Source: Rikenellaceae bacterium (lineage in GTDB: Bacteria > Bacteroidota > Bacteroidia > Bacteroidales > UBA932). From it: 29,769 nt of DNA. Below, in pieces: positions 1 to 7,859 of the stretch. The notes beneath the pieces were generated by a model. That model was not told the origin of the DNA, ran no database searches, and saw only the letters and a program-made list of their open reading frames with translations. The position numbers and the translations under genes are program-made. Position 1 is the first letter of the stretch, and each line of letters begins with the position of its first letter. Where the stretch lies: contig CAAGFN010000078.1 of NCBI GenBank assembly GCA_900769145.1, forward strand, positions 1 through 29,769, in the 5' to 3' direction.

Positions 1-168
1 AGAGGTATCAATACAGTATGCTGTAGACTAGGTGGTTGTTCACTGATTTCACTTTACGAATCCAGAATGTTGCCAGCCACGGGACCCACTTTTGCCAAAG
101 CAAGATCAACAGAACCAAGGTCACATTTTGCTGTACGAATTGCGGATTATCAGTAAAATCAGCAAAAA
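1..168. other. Left-edge stretch with no recognisable gene
   Basis: I recognise no gene here. The stretch is AT-richer than the genes that follow. One plus-strand frame is open from base 3 to a TAA near base 152 (about 50 codons, containing MLPATGPTFAKA), so it could be the 3' end of something to the left. Its composition matches no family I know. A minus-strand frame of 73 codons (8-229) would have to cross the trxB promoter and start inside trxB, which makes it unlikely. Confidence 0.4.
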
Positions 169-200
169 TTTCATTCTTAGTTCCGCTTTCATTATATTTG
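169..200 (+). promoter_or_regulatory. Bacteroides-type promoter for the trxB operon
   Basis: The -7 box TATATTTG (193-200) matches the Bacteroidetes consensus TAnnTTTG exactly. A TTTC near-match to the -33 TTTG lies at 169-172, giving 20-bp spacing. The expected transcription start, near 206, leaves about 15 nt before the ATG at 221 and would make an ATG at 209 almost leaderless. Confidence 0.7.
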
Positions 201-220
201 TAGGTTAAATGTTGATAATT

Positions 221-1156
221 ATGGAGCAATACACGAAATGCCTTATCATAGGTTCCGGCCCTGCCGGATACACCTCTGCAATATATGCCGGACGCGCAGG
301 AATCAGCCCCGTTCTCTACGAAGGAATGGAGCCTGGCGGACAGCTTACCACTACCACCGAGATTGAGAACTATCCCGGATTCGAGAACGGAATCGACGCC
401 AATACGCTCATGGCCTCAATGAAAGGCCAGGCGGCACGTTTCGGAGCAGAAATCAGGCCCGGACGCATTGCCAAAGTTGACCTCTCCCGGAGACCCTTCA
501 CCTTGGAAGACGAGGCCGGCAATGCCATCAAGGCTGAGACCGTCATCATTGCCACCGGAGCCGTGGCCAAATACCTCGGCCTCCCTTCCGAGCAGAAATA
601 CAAAGGCCTCGGGGTATCAGCCTGTGCCACCTGTGACGGCTTCTTCTACAGAAAGAAAGTCGTGGCAGTAGTCGGAGGCGGAGACACGGCCTGCGAAGAA
701 GCCACCTACCTCGCCAACCTCTGCTCCAAAGTCTATATGATAGTCCGCAGGGATGTCTTCAGGGCCTCCAAGGCAATGCAGGAGCGCGTCGCAGCCACAC
801 CTAACATCGAAGTTCTCTGGAATTGCAACACACAGGAAGTCCTCGGGGATGAGGCCGGAGTGACCGGAGTCCGCATTCTCAGGAAAGATGGTAAGGTTTT
901 TGATATCAAGGTCGACGGCTTTTTCCTCGGCATAGGACATCATCCCAATTCCGACCTTTTCCGCGAATGGGTCAATACCGATGCGAACGGCTACATCATC
1001 ACCGAAGCCAAGACCTCCAAGACCAATGTCGAAGGCGTCTTCGCTGCAGGTGACGTCCAGGACCCCGACTACAGGCAGGCCGTTACGGCAGCAGCATCAG
1101 GCTGCCGGGCCGCGTTGGATGTGGAAAGATTCCTGAACGCCCACGTGACAAAGTGA
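221..1156 (+). CDS. trxB: Thioredoxin reductase (NADPH)
   Basis: This is a cytoplasmic FAD enzyme that passes electrons from NADPH to thioredoxin, feeding disulfide reduction and peroxide defence. The FAD-binding GSGPAG is at residues 11-16. The redox-active CATC is at residues 135-138, the same numbers I recall for E. coli TrxB. The NADPH-binding GGGDTA is at 152-157, and the C-terminal FAD motif GVFAAGDV is present. An in-frame ATG lies at 209, but I chose 221 because the promoter ends at 200 and the motif numbering then fits the family. The product has 311 residues, a normal length. It is the first gene of a plus-strand run; bamD follows after 26 bp. The pairing with envelope genes is probably only operonic. 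The call is secure; only the start is open. Confidence 0.97.
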   Translation: MEQYTKCLIIGSGPAGYTSAIYAGRAGISPVLYEGMEPGGQLTTTTEIENYPGFENGIDANTLMASMKGQAARFGAEIRPGRIAKVDLSRRPFTLEDEAGNAIKAETVIIATGAVAKYLGLPSEQKYKGLGVSACATCDGFFYRKKVVAVVGGGDTACEEATYLANLCSKVYMIVRRDVFRASKAMQERVAATPNIEVLWNCNTQEVLGDEAGVTGVRILRKDGKVFDIKVDGFFLGIGHHPNSDLFREWVNTDANGYIITEAKTSKTNVEGVFAAGDVQDPDYRQAVTAAASGCRAALDVERFLNAHVTK

Positions 1157-1182
1157 TTTTTAACGAAATAATTCAGAATTAG

Positions 1183-2067
1183 ATGGACTTTTCAAGAAAA
1201 CTCCTCTGGTGTGCGGCCGCCTTGTTGGCAATGGCTTCCTGCCGTTCCCAGTACGATACCCTGCTTTCGAGCAATGACGTGGATGCGAAGTACACTGCGG
1301 CATTCGACTATTTCAACCAGGGAAAATACCAGAAAGCAGCCGCATTGTTCGAGTCAATGTCAGTGCTTACCGAAGGCACCAGCAAAGATGACACGGTCCA
1401 GTATTATTGGGGTCTAAGCAACTACAAATACAAGGACTTCATCACTGCGGAGGCCAACTTCTCCAAGTTCATTTCCACATATCCGAGAAGCCCGTTCGCC
1501 GAAGATGCCCGCTTCCTCCGCCTGGACTGTCTCTACAAGTCCACCTATCGCTATGAACTCGACCAGAACCCGACCAGGGTTGCCATATCGGCCATCTACG
1601 AGTACGAGAAAGACTACGGAAGGGAAAATCCTCATCTGGAGGAATGTACTTCAATGCTGACCGACCTCAAGGAACGCCTTGACCACAAGGCCTACGAATC
1701 GGCCCGCCTCTATTACAAGATGGAGGACTACAAAGCCTCACGTGTTGCCTTCAGGAATATCCTTAAGGACAATTCCGCCAATGTTTACAGGGAAGACATC
1801 CTGTACTACATCGCAATGTCATCCTACAAATACGCCCAGTTGAGCGTGGCCTCCAAGCAGAAGGAGAGGTATATGACATTCATTGACGACTATCTGAACT
1901 TCATCGGTGAAATTCCGGAGTCCAAATACACCAAGGAACTCAAGGTCATGTACGCCAGGGCGCAGAAGGCTCTCGGAAAGTATGTCGGTTCCGAAGAAAT
2001 GCTCAACATGAAGGAGAAGGAGTTCGAGAAAGAGCGCAAGGCCACGGTCAAGTCTGAAAAAAAATGA
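1183..2067 (+). CDS. bamD: Outer membrane assembly lipoprotein BamD
   Basis: The product is a 294-residue TPR-type lipoprotein of the BAM complex, which inserts beta-barrel proteins into the outer membrane. A short signal peptide ends in a lipobox, LLAMASC, with the acylated cysteine at residue 20. After it come helical tetratricopeptide-like repeats, for example the segment beginning AAFDYFNQGKYQKAAALFE at about residue 40 and the one around AEANFSKFISTYPRSPFAEDA. The sequence ends in a charged tail (KEKEFEKERKATVKSEKK). The partner gene bamA is at 10270-12864 in this window. The gene lies 26 bp after trxB and 57 bp before rpoZ, an arrangement I associate with Bacteroidetes. The family call rests on the lipobox, TPR pattern, length and neighbours. 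Confidence 0.9.
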   Translation: MDFSRKLLWCAAALLAMASCRSQYDTLLSSNDVDAKYTAAFDYFNQGKYQKAAALFESMSVLTEGTSKDDTVQYYWGLSNYKYKDFITAEANFSKFISTYPRSPFAEDARFLRLDCLYKSTYRYELDQNPTRVAISAIYEYEKDYGRENPHLEECTSMLTDLKERLDHKAYESARLYYKMEDYKASRVAFRNILKDNSANVYREDILYYIAMSSYKYAQLSVASKQKERYMTFIDDYLNFIGEIPESKYTKELKVMYARAQKALGKYVGSEEMLNMKEKEFEKERKATVKSEKK

Positions 2068-2124
2068 AACCGCGGCGACATTGCCCCAGTATATGAGAAT
2101 GGATATAAAATTGTTTTCGATAAT

Positions 2125-2454
2125 ATGGACAAGAAAAATGTACCTCAGAACACGGTGACCAGGGATATCAAATATCTTGCTGCACCGACTGGCAATATTT
2201 ACGAAACTGTAGTGATTCTTGCCAAAAGGGCAAACCAGATAGCCCTGGCTGAGAAAAAGGAACTTAACAAGAAGCTTGAAGATTTCAAGAACGACCGCGA
2301 CTCGATGGATGAAGTATTCGAGAATCGTGAGCAGATAGAGATTTCAAAATTCTATGAAAGGCAGCCGAAGCCTGTTCTTGTGGCCGTAGAGGAGTTTATG
2401 GCCGAAGAGCTTTCCTACAGGACTGCCCGTCACGACAGCGAAGAGGCTGAATAG
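2125..2454 (+). CDS. rpoZ: RNA polymerase omega subunit, Bacteroidetes type
   Basis: This is a small (109-residue) protein of the Rpb6/omega family, which binds the beta' subunit and helps assemble RNA polymerase. The family signature is the segment TGNIYETVVILAKRANQIA near residues 32-50. It is followed by the charged helix characteristic of the Bacteroidetes form (KKELNKKLEDF) and by VFENREQIEISKFYERQPKP. Bacteroidetes omega differs enough from the proteobacterial one that it is often left as hypothetical. It starts 57 bp after bamD, and its stop is only 2 bp before the recN ATG, which suggests translational coupling. A weak -7-like TAAAATTG at 2106-2113 has one mismatch and is not called as a promoter. 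Confidence 0.88.
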   Translation: MDKKNVPQNTVTRDIKYLAAPTGNIYETVVILAKRANQIALAEKKELNKKLEDFKNDRDSMDEVFENREQIEISKFYERQPKPVLVAVEEFMAEELSYRTARHDSEEAE

Positions 2455-2456
2455 AT

Positions 2457-4142
2457 ATGCTTTGTTCGCTGAGCATAAGGAATTATGTACTGATAGACTC
2501 GCTGGATATTGAATTCCCGGCGGGTCTCATCATTATGACCGGCCAGACCGGCGCCGGCAAGTCCATAATTCTGGGAGCCCTCTCTCTTGCACTTGGTTCC
2601 AAGGCGGACCTTTCCGCCATCGGACCGGCAGGTGACACCTGTGTAGTGGAGGCTGAGTTCAGCGTCAAGGATGAAAGCGGTCGGATGTCCGCATTGCTGG
2701 AGGAGAACGGGATAGAATCGGGACTGTCTCCTGAAACAGGGGAGGGGTCGCTGATTATCAGGAGGGTGCTCTCCAGGAATGGACGTTCCAGGACATTTGT
2801 CAATGATTGCCCGGCCCCGGTGAAACTTCTGTCGGAACTTTCCTCCGGCCTCATTGACATTCACTCCCAGCACGAGACAATGATGCTGCGGGACAAGCAG
2901 TTCCAACTCTCAATGCTGGACCATTATGCAGGTGACAAGACTGAACTGGAGACTTGTCGCAATGCTTGGCAGGCCCTGAATTCACGTAAACGCGAGCTGG
3001 AGGAGATGAAAGCCAGGCTGGCCGGCCTGAGCAGGGAGCAGGACTATAACCAGGCCCTCCTCGACCAGCTGGTGGCAGCCTCATTGACTGAAGGCGAAAT
3101 AGAGGAACTCGAGGCCGAGCACAAGAAACTTGCCAATGCCGAGGAGATAAAATCCTCTCTCTGCCAGGTGGAGTCTCTTTTCGGAAGGGAGGATACAGAG
3201 ACATTGTCCATTGATTCCCGCCTCAAGGAGGCCTGCAAGCTTCTCGACAAACTTTCGGCCTATATCCCTGAACTCAGCAATCTGTCCGGCAGGATTGAGT
3301 CATCACGGCTTGAACTGGATGACATCCTGACCGACATTGAATCGAGAGAAGAGGCCACTGAAATATCCGGGGACAGGCTTGTGCAGGTTGAAGAAAGACT
3401 TTCCCTGCTCTATAGCCTGCTGAAAAAACATAATTGTCTCACAATCACGGAACTCATCGGAGTGAGGGACAGTCTCGACGCATCATTGTCGGACACGACC
3501 GACCTCGAAGAGCGTATTGCCTCTGCCGAAAAAGATATCGTGGCGCTTCAAAAGGAGTATGACAATGCGGCCGGGGCTCTCTCGCAAGTCCGGAAATCTG
3601 CCGTCAAAGGCTTTGCCGGGGCGGTCTGCAACCTTATCCGTTCACTGGATTTGGAGCGGTCCGTATTCGATGTGGTCCTGGGCGAAGCTGCTCCGGGCCA
3701 GGACGGTAAGGATTCCATACTATTCGTATTTTCTTCCACCGGTACCTCGCCGGTCGATGTCGCCAAATGTGCATCGGGAGGTGAATTGTCGCGTATAATG
3801 CTGTCTCTCAAGGCAATGATGGCCCGCTATACCAATATGCCTGCGATGATTTTCGACGAAATCGATACCGGCGTGTCAGGCAGTGCGGCTGACAAGATGG
3901 GCTCTATGATTTGCTCAATGGGGGCATATATGCAGGTCTTTGCTATCACCCATCTCCCGCAGGTTGCGGCCAAGGGCGATGCCCACTACATTGTCACCAA
4001 GACATTCTCCGGAGACAGGGCCGAAACGGCTATCCGCCGCATTCAGGGCCGTGAGCGGGTCAATGAAATCGCCAGAATGCTCAGCGGCTCCGAGATTACT
4101 CCCGAAGCCGTTGCCAATGCAGAGGCCCTGCTGGCGAAATAG
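2457..4142 (+). CDS. recN: DNA repair ATPase RecN
   Basis: RecN is an SMC-like ATPase acting early in recombinational repair of double-strand breaks. Residues 29-36 carry the Walker A GQTGAGKS. A central coiled coil rich in Leu, Glu and Lys follows, roughly residues 150-370. The ABC signature ASGGELSR is at 439-446, and the Walker B IFDEIDTG has its Asp and Glu at 467-468. The length, 561 residues, is normal. It starts 2 bp after the rpoZ stop. In many Bacteroidetes I recall coaBC and a DUF4835 gene between rpoZ and recN; here they are absent. The stop codon (4140-4142) lies within the terminal bases of a dispersed repeat, so the repeat sits exactly at the end of the gene. Confidence 0.96.
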   Translation: MLCSLSIRNYVLIDSLDIEFPAGLIIMTGQTGAGKSIILGALSLALGSKADLSAIGPAGDTCVVEAEFSVKDESGRMSALLEENGIESGLSPETGEGSLIIRRVLSRNGRSRTFVNDCPAPVKLLSELSSGLIDIHSQHETMMLRDKQFQLSMLDHYAGDKTELETCRNAWQALNSRKRELEEMKARLAGLSREQDYNQALLDQLVAASLTEGEIEELEAEHKKLANAEEIKSSLCQVESLFGREDTETLSIDSRLKEACKLLDKLSAYIPELSNLSGRIESSRLELDDILTDIESREEATEISGDRLVQVEERLSLLYSLLKKHNCLTITELIGVRDSLDASLSDTTDLEERIASAEKDIVALQKEYDNAAGALSQVRKSAVKGFAGAVCNLIRSLDLERSVFDVVLGEAAPGQDGKDSILFVFSSTGTSPVDVAKCASGGELSRIMLSLKAMMARYTNMPAMIFDEIDTGVSGSAADKMGSMICSMGAYMQVFAITHLPQVAAKGDAHYIVTKTFSGDRAETAIRRIQGRERVNEIARMLSGSEITPEAVANAEALLAK

Positions 4143-4177
4143 ATCTCTCCTTCCGCTGCCGCCCGGCCGGGATGACA
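4141..4177 (-). repeat. Dispersed repeat copy at the recN 3' end
   Basis: Read on the minus strand this 37-bp segment begins TGTCATCCCGGCCGGG and ends GGAAGGAGAGATCT. It shares the TGTCAT head and GGAGAGATCT tail with the copy at 26521-26556 and has a diverged middle. The head motif TGTCATCCGGGC recurs at 4192-4203 on the same strand, so the 64-bp convergent spacer is almost wholly repeat material. It overlaps the recN stop codon. No T-tract follows, so terminator function is uncertain. Confidence 0.6.
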
Positions 4178-4206
4178 GGGAAGACCTTCAGCCCGGATGA
4201 CAGCCT

Positions 4207-6039
4207 CTATCTGACCCGAGTTACAGTATAGTCCGGATTGTAGACAAATCTCCTGATACCGCTGTTGGTAAAACCGCCATTCCCGTTTTTCACGAACTTG
4301 AAATCAGTCTGGAGAAGATTGGTGCAGATATCCCTTTCAAGACGTTCCATCCAGTTCCTTCCGTAATAGGACTTGTGCTTGATGAAATAATAAGTCAGGT
4401 CGTAGCCGTGGAAAGCGAACTGGGTCGGTTCTGCATTGTACAAAGCCCTGTATTTCAGGAGGAACTCCGACACATCCCGGCTGCTGTAGTCCACGAAATA
4501 GTTGGCGGACACCCTGGTCTTGAGAGAATGCAGATTCTCAGGGTCTATGGTATCGAATGAACGTATCTTGGAAGGACTGTACAGCACAATATTGAACTTC
4601 CTGAAAATTAATGTCGCCAGGTTCCTCACGGCATCATTGACAAAGGCCTCGCTCTCCGAATTGATGATGATCCGGTTGACCCCGTCCTTGGTCATCATTC
4701 CGTCAAGCTTGTTCACTGCCTCCCTGCCTTCGAGAATGCCGTAGGAATACTGGCTGCAAGCGATGCCCGACTCCATGAGAGCCTCATTCATCAATGCCAT
4801 TCCATTGCTCTGCGCTACACCTTTCTCGCTGATTACGAACACCTTGTCTCCAGCCCTTCTTTCTCTCCGGAGCCAGTCCAGAAGATCCCTGTACTGTTCC
4901 AGGGTCGTTGCCGGTGCCTGAATCATATTCGGATGCCCTTCCACCAGGTCGGCCGTCCTCGGGTCAAGAGGGGAGATGACTGCGGTATTCTCCGGAGCCA
5001 TCCCAAGCACCTTCTCCACCTGGTCTCTGCTCACGGGGCCAATGGCAAAGTCGCTGGCAGCAAGCCTTTCCGCAGTGATTGGAAGGCTGCTCGCAACATC
5101 ATATACGCTGAGGTCAATGTCGATGCCCTCCTTCTTGAGTTTCTCCAATGCGATGAGGGCTCCGCTGTAGAAATCGAGTCCGTTCTCGTTCGGTTTGGCT
5201 GAAGCGCCGATAGGCATCATGAGCAGGGCATTCACCTTGCTCTTCCTGTTGAATGAGAAATTGTCCTCCTCTTCTTTCACGACAGGCTTCTGCTGAGGCT
5301 CTGTAACCACAGGTTCCGCCGGTTCTTCAGTCTCAGGCTCAACTACAGGCCCGGTGACAGGCCCCAACGGTATGCGGATTTTCTGACGTTTCTTCAACTT
5401 CTTGGATTTCAATCCGTTGAATGTCATCAAGTCCTCCACTGACACGGAATACTGGTCCGCAATATCCTCAATGTCCTCATACCATTTGACAACGTGTACC
5501 TTGTATTCCTGCTGTGCCGGCTTGTCCTGGACATTTTTCCCGGGCTCGTTCCCGGTTCCTGCCGCCGGCTTAGAATCCCCGGCCGGCTTCCCGGCTGCCT
5601 GCGACGGTTCAGCCACCGGCTTCACAGCCACCGGCTTATTCCCTGCCGGCTTGTCATCAGCCTTCACCTCAGTTTTGTCCGCAGCCGGATTCCCTGCCGC
5701 AGAAACAGGTACCGAAACATTCTCCTTGACCGGAATGAAGATGACGGAGCCTTTCTTCGTCCCCTCCTCCTTGAGCTTCATGTCCGGATTGGCGGCGCAG
5801 ATTTCATCAATGCTGACCCCATAGACCTTTGCTATGGAATACAATGTCTGGCGCTCCAGCACCGTGTGGGAGTAATAAATCTTCCCATCTCCACCCCTGA
5901 CCTTGTCCTTTGAGATGGTCACCGGAGTCTGGGTATAGCCCTGCGCATCTCCTTCAATGCGGAAGGAGAACAGGCTTACGGCGCAAATCGCCGCGCAAAG
6001 AATCTTTCTGAACAGCATTGTATGAAAATTTCTTGTCAT
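4207..6039 (-). CDS. LysM protein with a periplasmic-binding-protein-like domain
   Basis: The product is a predicted periplasmic protein of 610 residues. Domains in order: a signal peptide (hydrophobic core about 9-26, possible cleavage near residue 33); a LysM domain at about 57-104; a Pro/Ala/Lys/Gly-rich linker at 105-178; a second LysM at about 179-225; a second Pro/Glu-rich linker to about 265; and a C-terminal type-1 periplasmic binding fold starting near KVNALLMMPIGASA (the family of branched-chain amino-acid receptors and LpoA). LysM domains bind peptidoglycan, so the sensor-like domain is probably held at the wall. Its ATG overlaps the glycosyltransferase stop in an ATGA, which supports this start over the internal Met at residue 8. 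No transporter genes are adjacent, so a solute-uptake role is doubtful. The exact function is unknown. Confidence 0.8.
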   Translation of the reverse strand: MTRNFHTMLFRKILCAAICAVSLFSFRIEGDAQGYTQTPVTISKDKVRGGDGKIYYSHTVLERQTLYSIAKVYGVSIDEICAANPDMKLKEEGTKKGSVIFIPVKENVSVPVSAAGNPAADKTEVKADDKPAGNKPVAVKPVAEPSQAAGKPAGDSKPAAGTGNEPGKNVQDKPAQQEYKVHVVKWYEDIEDIADQYSVSVEDLMTFNGLKSKKLKKRQKIRIPLGPVTGPVVEPETEEPAEPVVTEPQQKPVVKEEEDNFSFNRKSKVNALLMMPIGASAKPNENGLDFYSGALIALEKLKKEGIDIDLSVYDVASSLPITAERLAASDFAIGPVSRDQVEKVLGMAPENTAVISPLDPRTADLVEGHPNMIQAPATTLEQYRDLLDWLRRERRAGDKVFVISEKGVAQSNGMALMNEALMESGIACSQYSYGILEGREAVNKLDGMMTKDGVNRIIINSESEAFVNDAVRNLATLIFRKFNIVLYSPSKIRSFDTIDPENLHSLKTRVSANYFVDYSSRDVSEFLLKYRALYNAEPTQFAFHGYDLTYYFIKHKSYYGRNWMERLERDICTNLLQTDFKFVKNGNGGFTNSGIRRFVYNPDYTVTRVR

Positions 6040-7157
6040 AATTTTTCCGAGAATTCAGTGAGGTCCCGGCTGAAATTCCCCCAGGACAGTCTCTGTTTCT
6101 CTTCCCGGATATGGCTGATGCAGTTTTCCCTGATGGCCGGGTCGCTGAAATATCTTGCAATTTCCGCCCTGATGCACTCTGCCGAGACATCCGGGGCAAC
6201 AATCCCCGTGCCAGTATCCCCAATCGTCTCCTTGAGCCCTCCTACAGCCGTTACAATCATCGGAACCTCGAAATGGTAGGATACCGAACTGATTCCGCTT
6301 TGGGTCGCCGACCTGTAAGGCAGCACAGTGACATCAGCCGCTGAAAAATAGTTTTTGACTTCGGAATCCTTGATATAATTCGGGAAGATATGTATTCTGT
6401 CCCGTCCCGGAATCTTGTCAATGATTTCCCGGTATGGCCCGAATGAACCGTAAGGCTCTCCGGCAATGATGAGCTGGTACTCTTCCCCGAGCCCTGAAAA
6501 TGCCTCCAGGAGTATGTCCAGGCCCTTGTAATGCCTTATCAGGCCGAAGAACAGGATATTCTTCCTGCCGTGCTCCAGCCCTAGTTTTTCCTCTGCGGCA
6601 AGCCTTGGCAGCTTCTCCCCGAAATGGGAATAGAGAGGATGGTTTCTCATGATGAAGCGTGCATCCGGCTTCAGGCGCAGAAGGTCAGCCGACACGGCAT
6701 CGCACATTGTTACGAATCCGTCGCATCCGCCCAGGAAATACTTTGTGAACGGCGTATCGAAGAACCGTGGTTCGTGCGGAACCACATTGTCGAGGATAGC
6801 CACCACCTTGCATTCCTTGCCGACATGCCTTGCCACATATCCGAGAGATGGCGCAAACCAGGACATCCAATACCTCATTATCAGGATGTCCGGTTTCCAC
6901 TTGCGGATTTTCCTTGCCGTGGATATCCAGGTCAGCGGGTTGGCGGTATCCAGCACGGCCTCGCTTTCGACCGGGACCGCCTCGTCTTCAGGCGTCACGT
7001 ACTGCGTCTTGCCCGGAAAGAGAATGTCGGGATACTGCCTGCTGAAATTGAAGGCCTTCGCAATAGAAGATTTGCCCAGTTCCAAATACAGATTGGCATT
7101 GAACTGGGCAATTCCTCCCCGGAAGGGGTAAAAACATGACAGGATAGCTATCCTCAC
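6036..7157 (-). CDS. Glycosyltransferase, family 4 (GT-B fold)
   Basis: The product is a cytoplasmic or membrane-peripheral glycosyltransferase of 373 residues. The N-terminal half begins with the glycine-rich acceptor-side loop of GT4 enzymes (FYPFRGGIAQFN). The C-terminal half has the nucleotide-sugar-binding signature: ILFFGLIRHYKGLDILLEAF, then AADVTVLPYRSATQSGI, then VPMIVTAVGGLKETI. The usual first Glu of the GT4 EX7E motif appears replaced by Gln (SATQSG), a variation I associate with some Bacteroidetes members. Donor and acceptor cannot be predicted; a surface glycan or glycolipid is likely from the neighbours. It starts 6 bp after the OmpH-like gene ends and overlaps the LysM gene by 4 bp, so the three are co-transcribed. 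Confidence 0.9.
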   Translation of the reverse strand: MRIAILSCFYPFRGGIAQFNANLYLELGKSSIAKAFNFSRQYPDILFPGKTQYVTPEDEAVPVESEAVLDTANPLTWISTARKIRKWKPDILIMRYWMSWFAPSLGYVARHVGKECKVVAILDNVVPHEPRFFDTPFTKYFLGGCDGFVTMCDAVSADLLRLKPDARFIMRNHPLYSHFGEKLPRLAAEEKLGLEHGRKNILFFGLIRHYKGLDILLEAFSGLGEEYQLIIAGEPYGSFGPYREIIDKIPGRDRIHIFPNYIKDSEVKNYFSAADVTVLPYRSATQSGISSVSYHFEVPMIVTAVGGLKETIGDTGTGIVAPDVSAECIRAEIARYFSDPAIRENCISHIREEKQRLSWGNFSRDLTEFSEKL

Positions 7158-7163
7158 GTCCTG

Positions 7164-7793
7164 TTATTCTGATTTCTTGGCCGACTTTGTGGCGACGTAT
7201 TCGCTGTTGAGCCCTGCGATGATGTCCTCAGTGATATCGAGGCTGCTGTCGCCTGCTGCAACCGGTGCAGGAAGGATGTCTCCCTGGGTTGCGAGGATCA
7301 TTGCATAACCCTTCTCTGAAGCATATTTGTCGAGGAACTTCTTGATGGCGTCACCGATATTGTTCATCATGACCTGCTGCTCCTCGGCGATTTCCTGATT
7401 CTTCTGGTTTGCATACTCGTTGAATGCATTCCTCTGCTCCTCGAGTTTCTGGCCCTGTACTTCGGCTACTGAACGGGTGATGAGGCCCTTGTTGATTTTC
7501 TCCTGGAAGGCGTTCACGTCGTTCTGGAGCTTGTTGCCCCTTCTGTTGATCTCGTCGGAGATGTTCTGGGCCTTTGTCTCTACTACTGACCTGAGGTCAT
7601 TGGCCATATCGTAGCCGTTGATGACGAGGTCAAGGTTGAAATACACGATGTCACCCCTCGAAGCTGCTGCCGCTCCCTCTTCAGTACCTGCCGCACCATT
7701 GTCAGATGCTTTTTTGCCTGTGAGTGTGATGATTCCGAGTACTGCCACAGCAACCAGGGCTATGACGCTGAGAATTAATGGTGTGTTCTTCAT
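7164..7793 (-). CDS. OmpH/Skp-family protein, N-terminally anchored
   Basis: The product has 209 residues. A single hydrophobic segment at residues 5-24 is followed by a low-complexity Gly/Ala/Glu stretch. The OmpH fold begins at DIVYFNLDLVINGYDMA and continues as a long charged coiled coil (about residues 70-155). It closes with the strand-forming YAMILATQGDILP and ITEDIIAGLN typical of Skp relatives. Skp proteins are periplasmic chaperones that hold unfolded outer-membrane proteins for the BAM complex. No clear signal-peptidase site follows the hydrophobic segment, so it may stay tethered to the inner membrane, unlike the second OmpH at 12904-13467. It is the first gene of the envelope operon, with a promoter at 7852-7859. 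Confidence 0.85.
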   Translation of the reverse strand: MKNTPLILSVIALVAVAVLGIITLTGKKASDNGAAGTEEGAAAASRGDIVYFNLDLVINGYDMANDLRSVVETKAQNISDEINRRGNKLQNDVNAFQEKINKGLITRSVAEVQGQKLEEQRNAFNEYANQKNQEIAEEQQVMMNNIGDAIKKFLDKYASEKGYAMILATQGDILPAPVAAGDSSLDITEDIIAGLNSEYVATKSAKKSE

Positions 7794-7851
7794 TTTATTT
7801 GTTTTTAATAATTATCGGTGTAAAGACCGGGAAGAGTTCCTCCACAAAACG

Positions 7852-7859
7852 CAAATTTA
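7852..7859 (-). promoter_or_regulatory. -7 promoter box for the OmpH-like/GT/LysM operon
   Basis: On the minus strand the box reads TAAATTTG, an exact TAnnTTTG match. It lies 58 bp upstream of the OmpH-like ATG, just beyond the pdxJ stop. The -33 region overlaps the end of pdxJ and holds only a poor TCTG about 21 bp upstream. The predicted leader is about 50 nt and contains a small CGGT/ACCG hairpin. Confidence 0.5.

Noticed and set aside
8..229. 73-codon minus-strand frame at the left edge
   Set aside because: It would start inside trxB and cross its promoter, has no family resemblance and no promoter of its own.
2106..2113. Possible rpoZ promoter TAAAATTG
   Set aside because: One mismatch to TAnnTTTG, no -33 box, and it would leave a leader of only a few bases.
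2430..2906. 158-codon minus-strand frame opposite recN
   Set aside because: It is a shadow of the recN Walker A region with no recognisable domain.
4163..4172. CCGGCC-centred palindrome after recN as an intrinsic terminator
   Set aside because: The stem is very short and no T-tract follows on either strand; it is better explained as part of the dispersed repeat.
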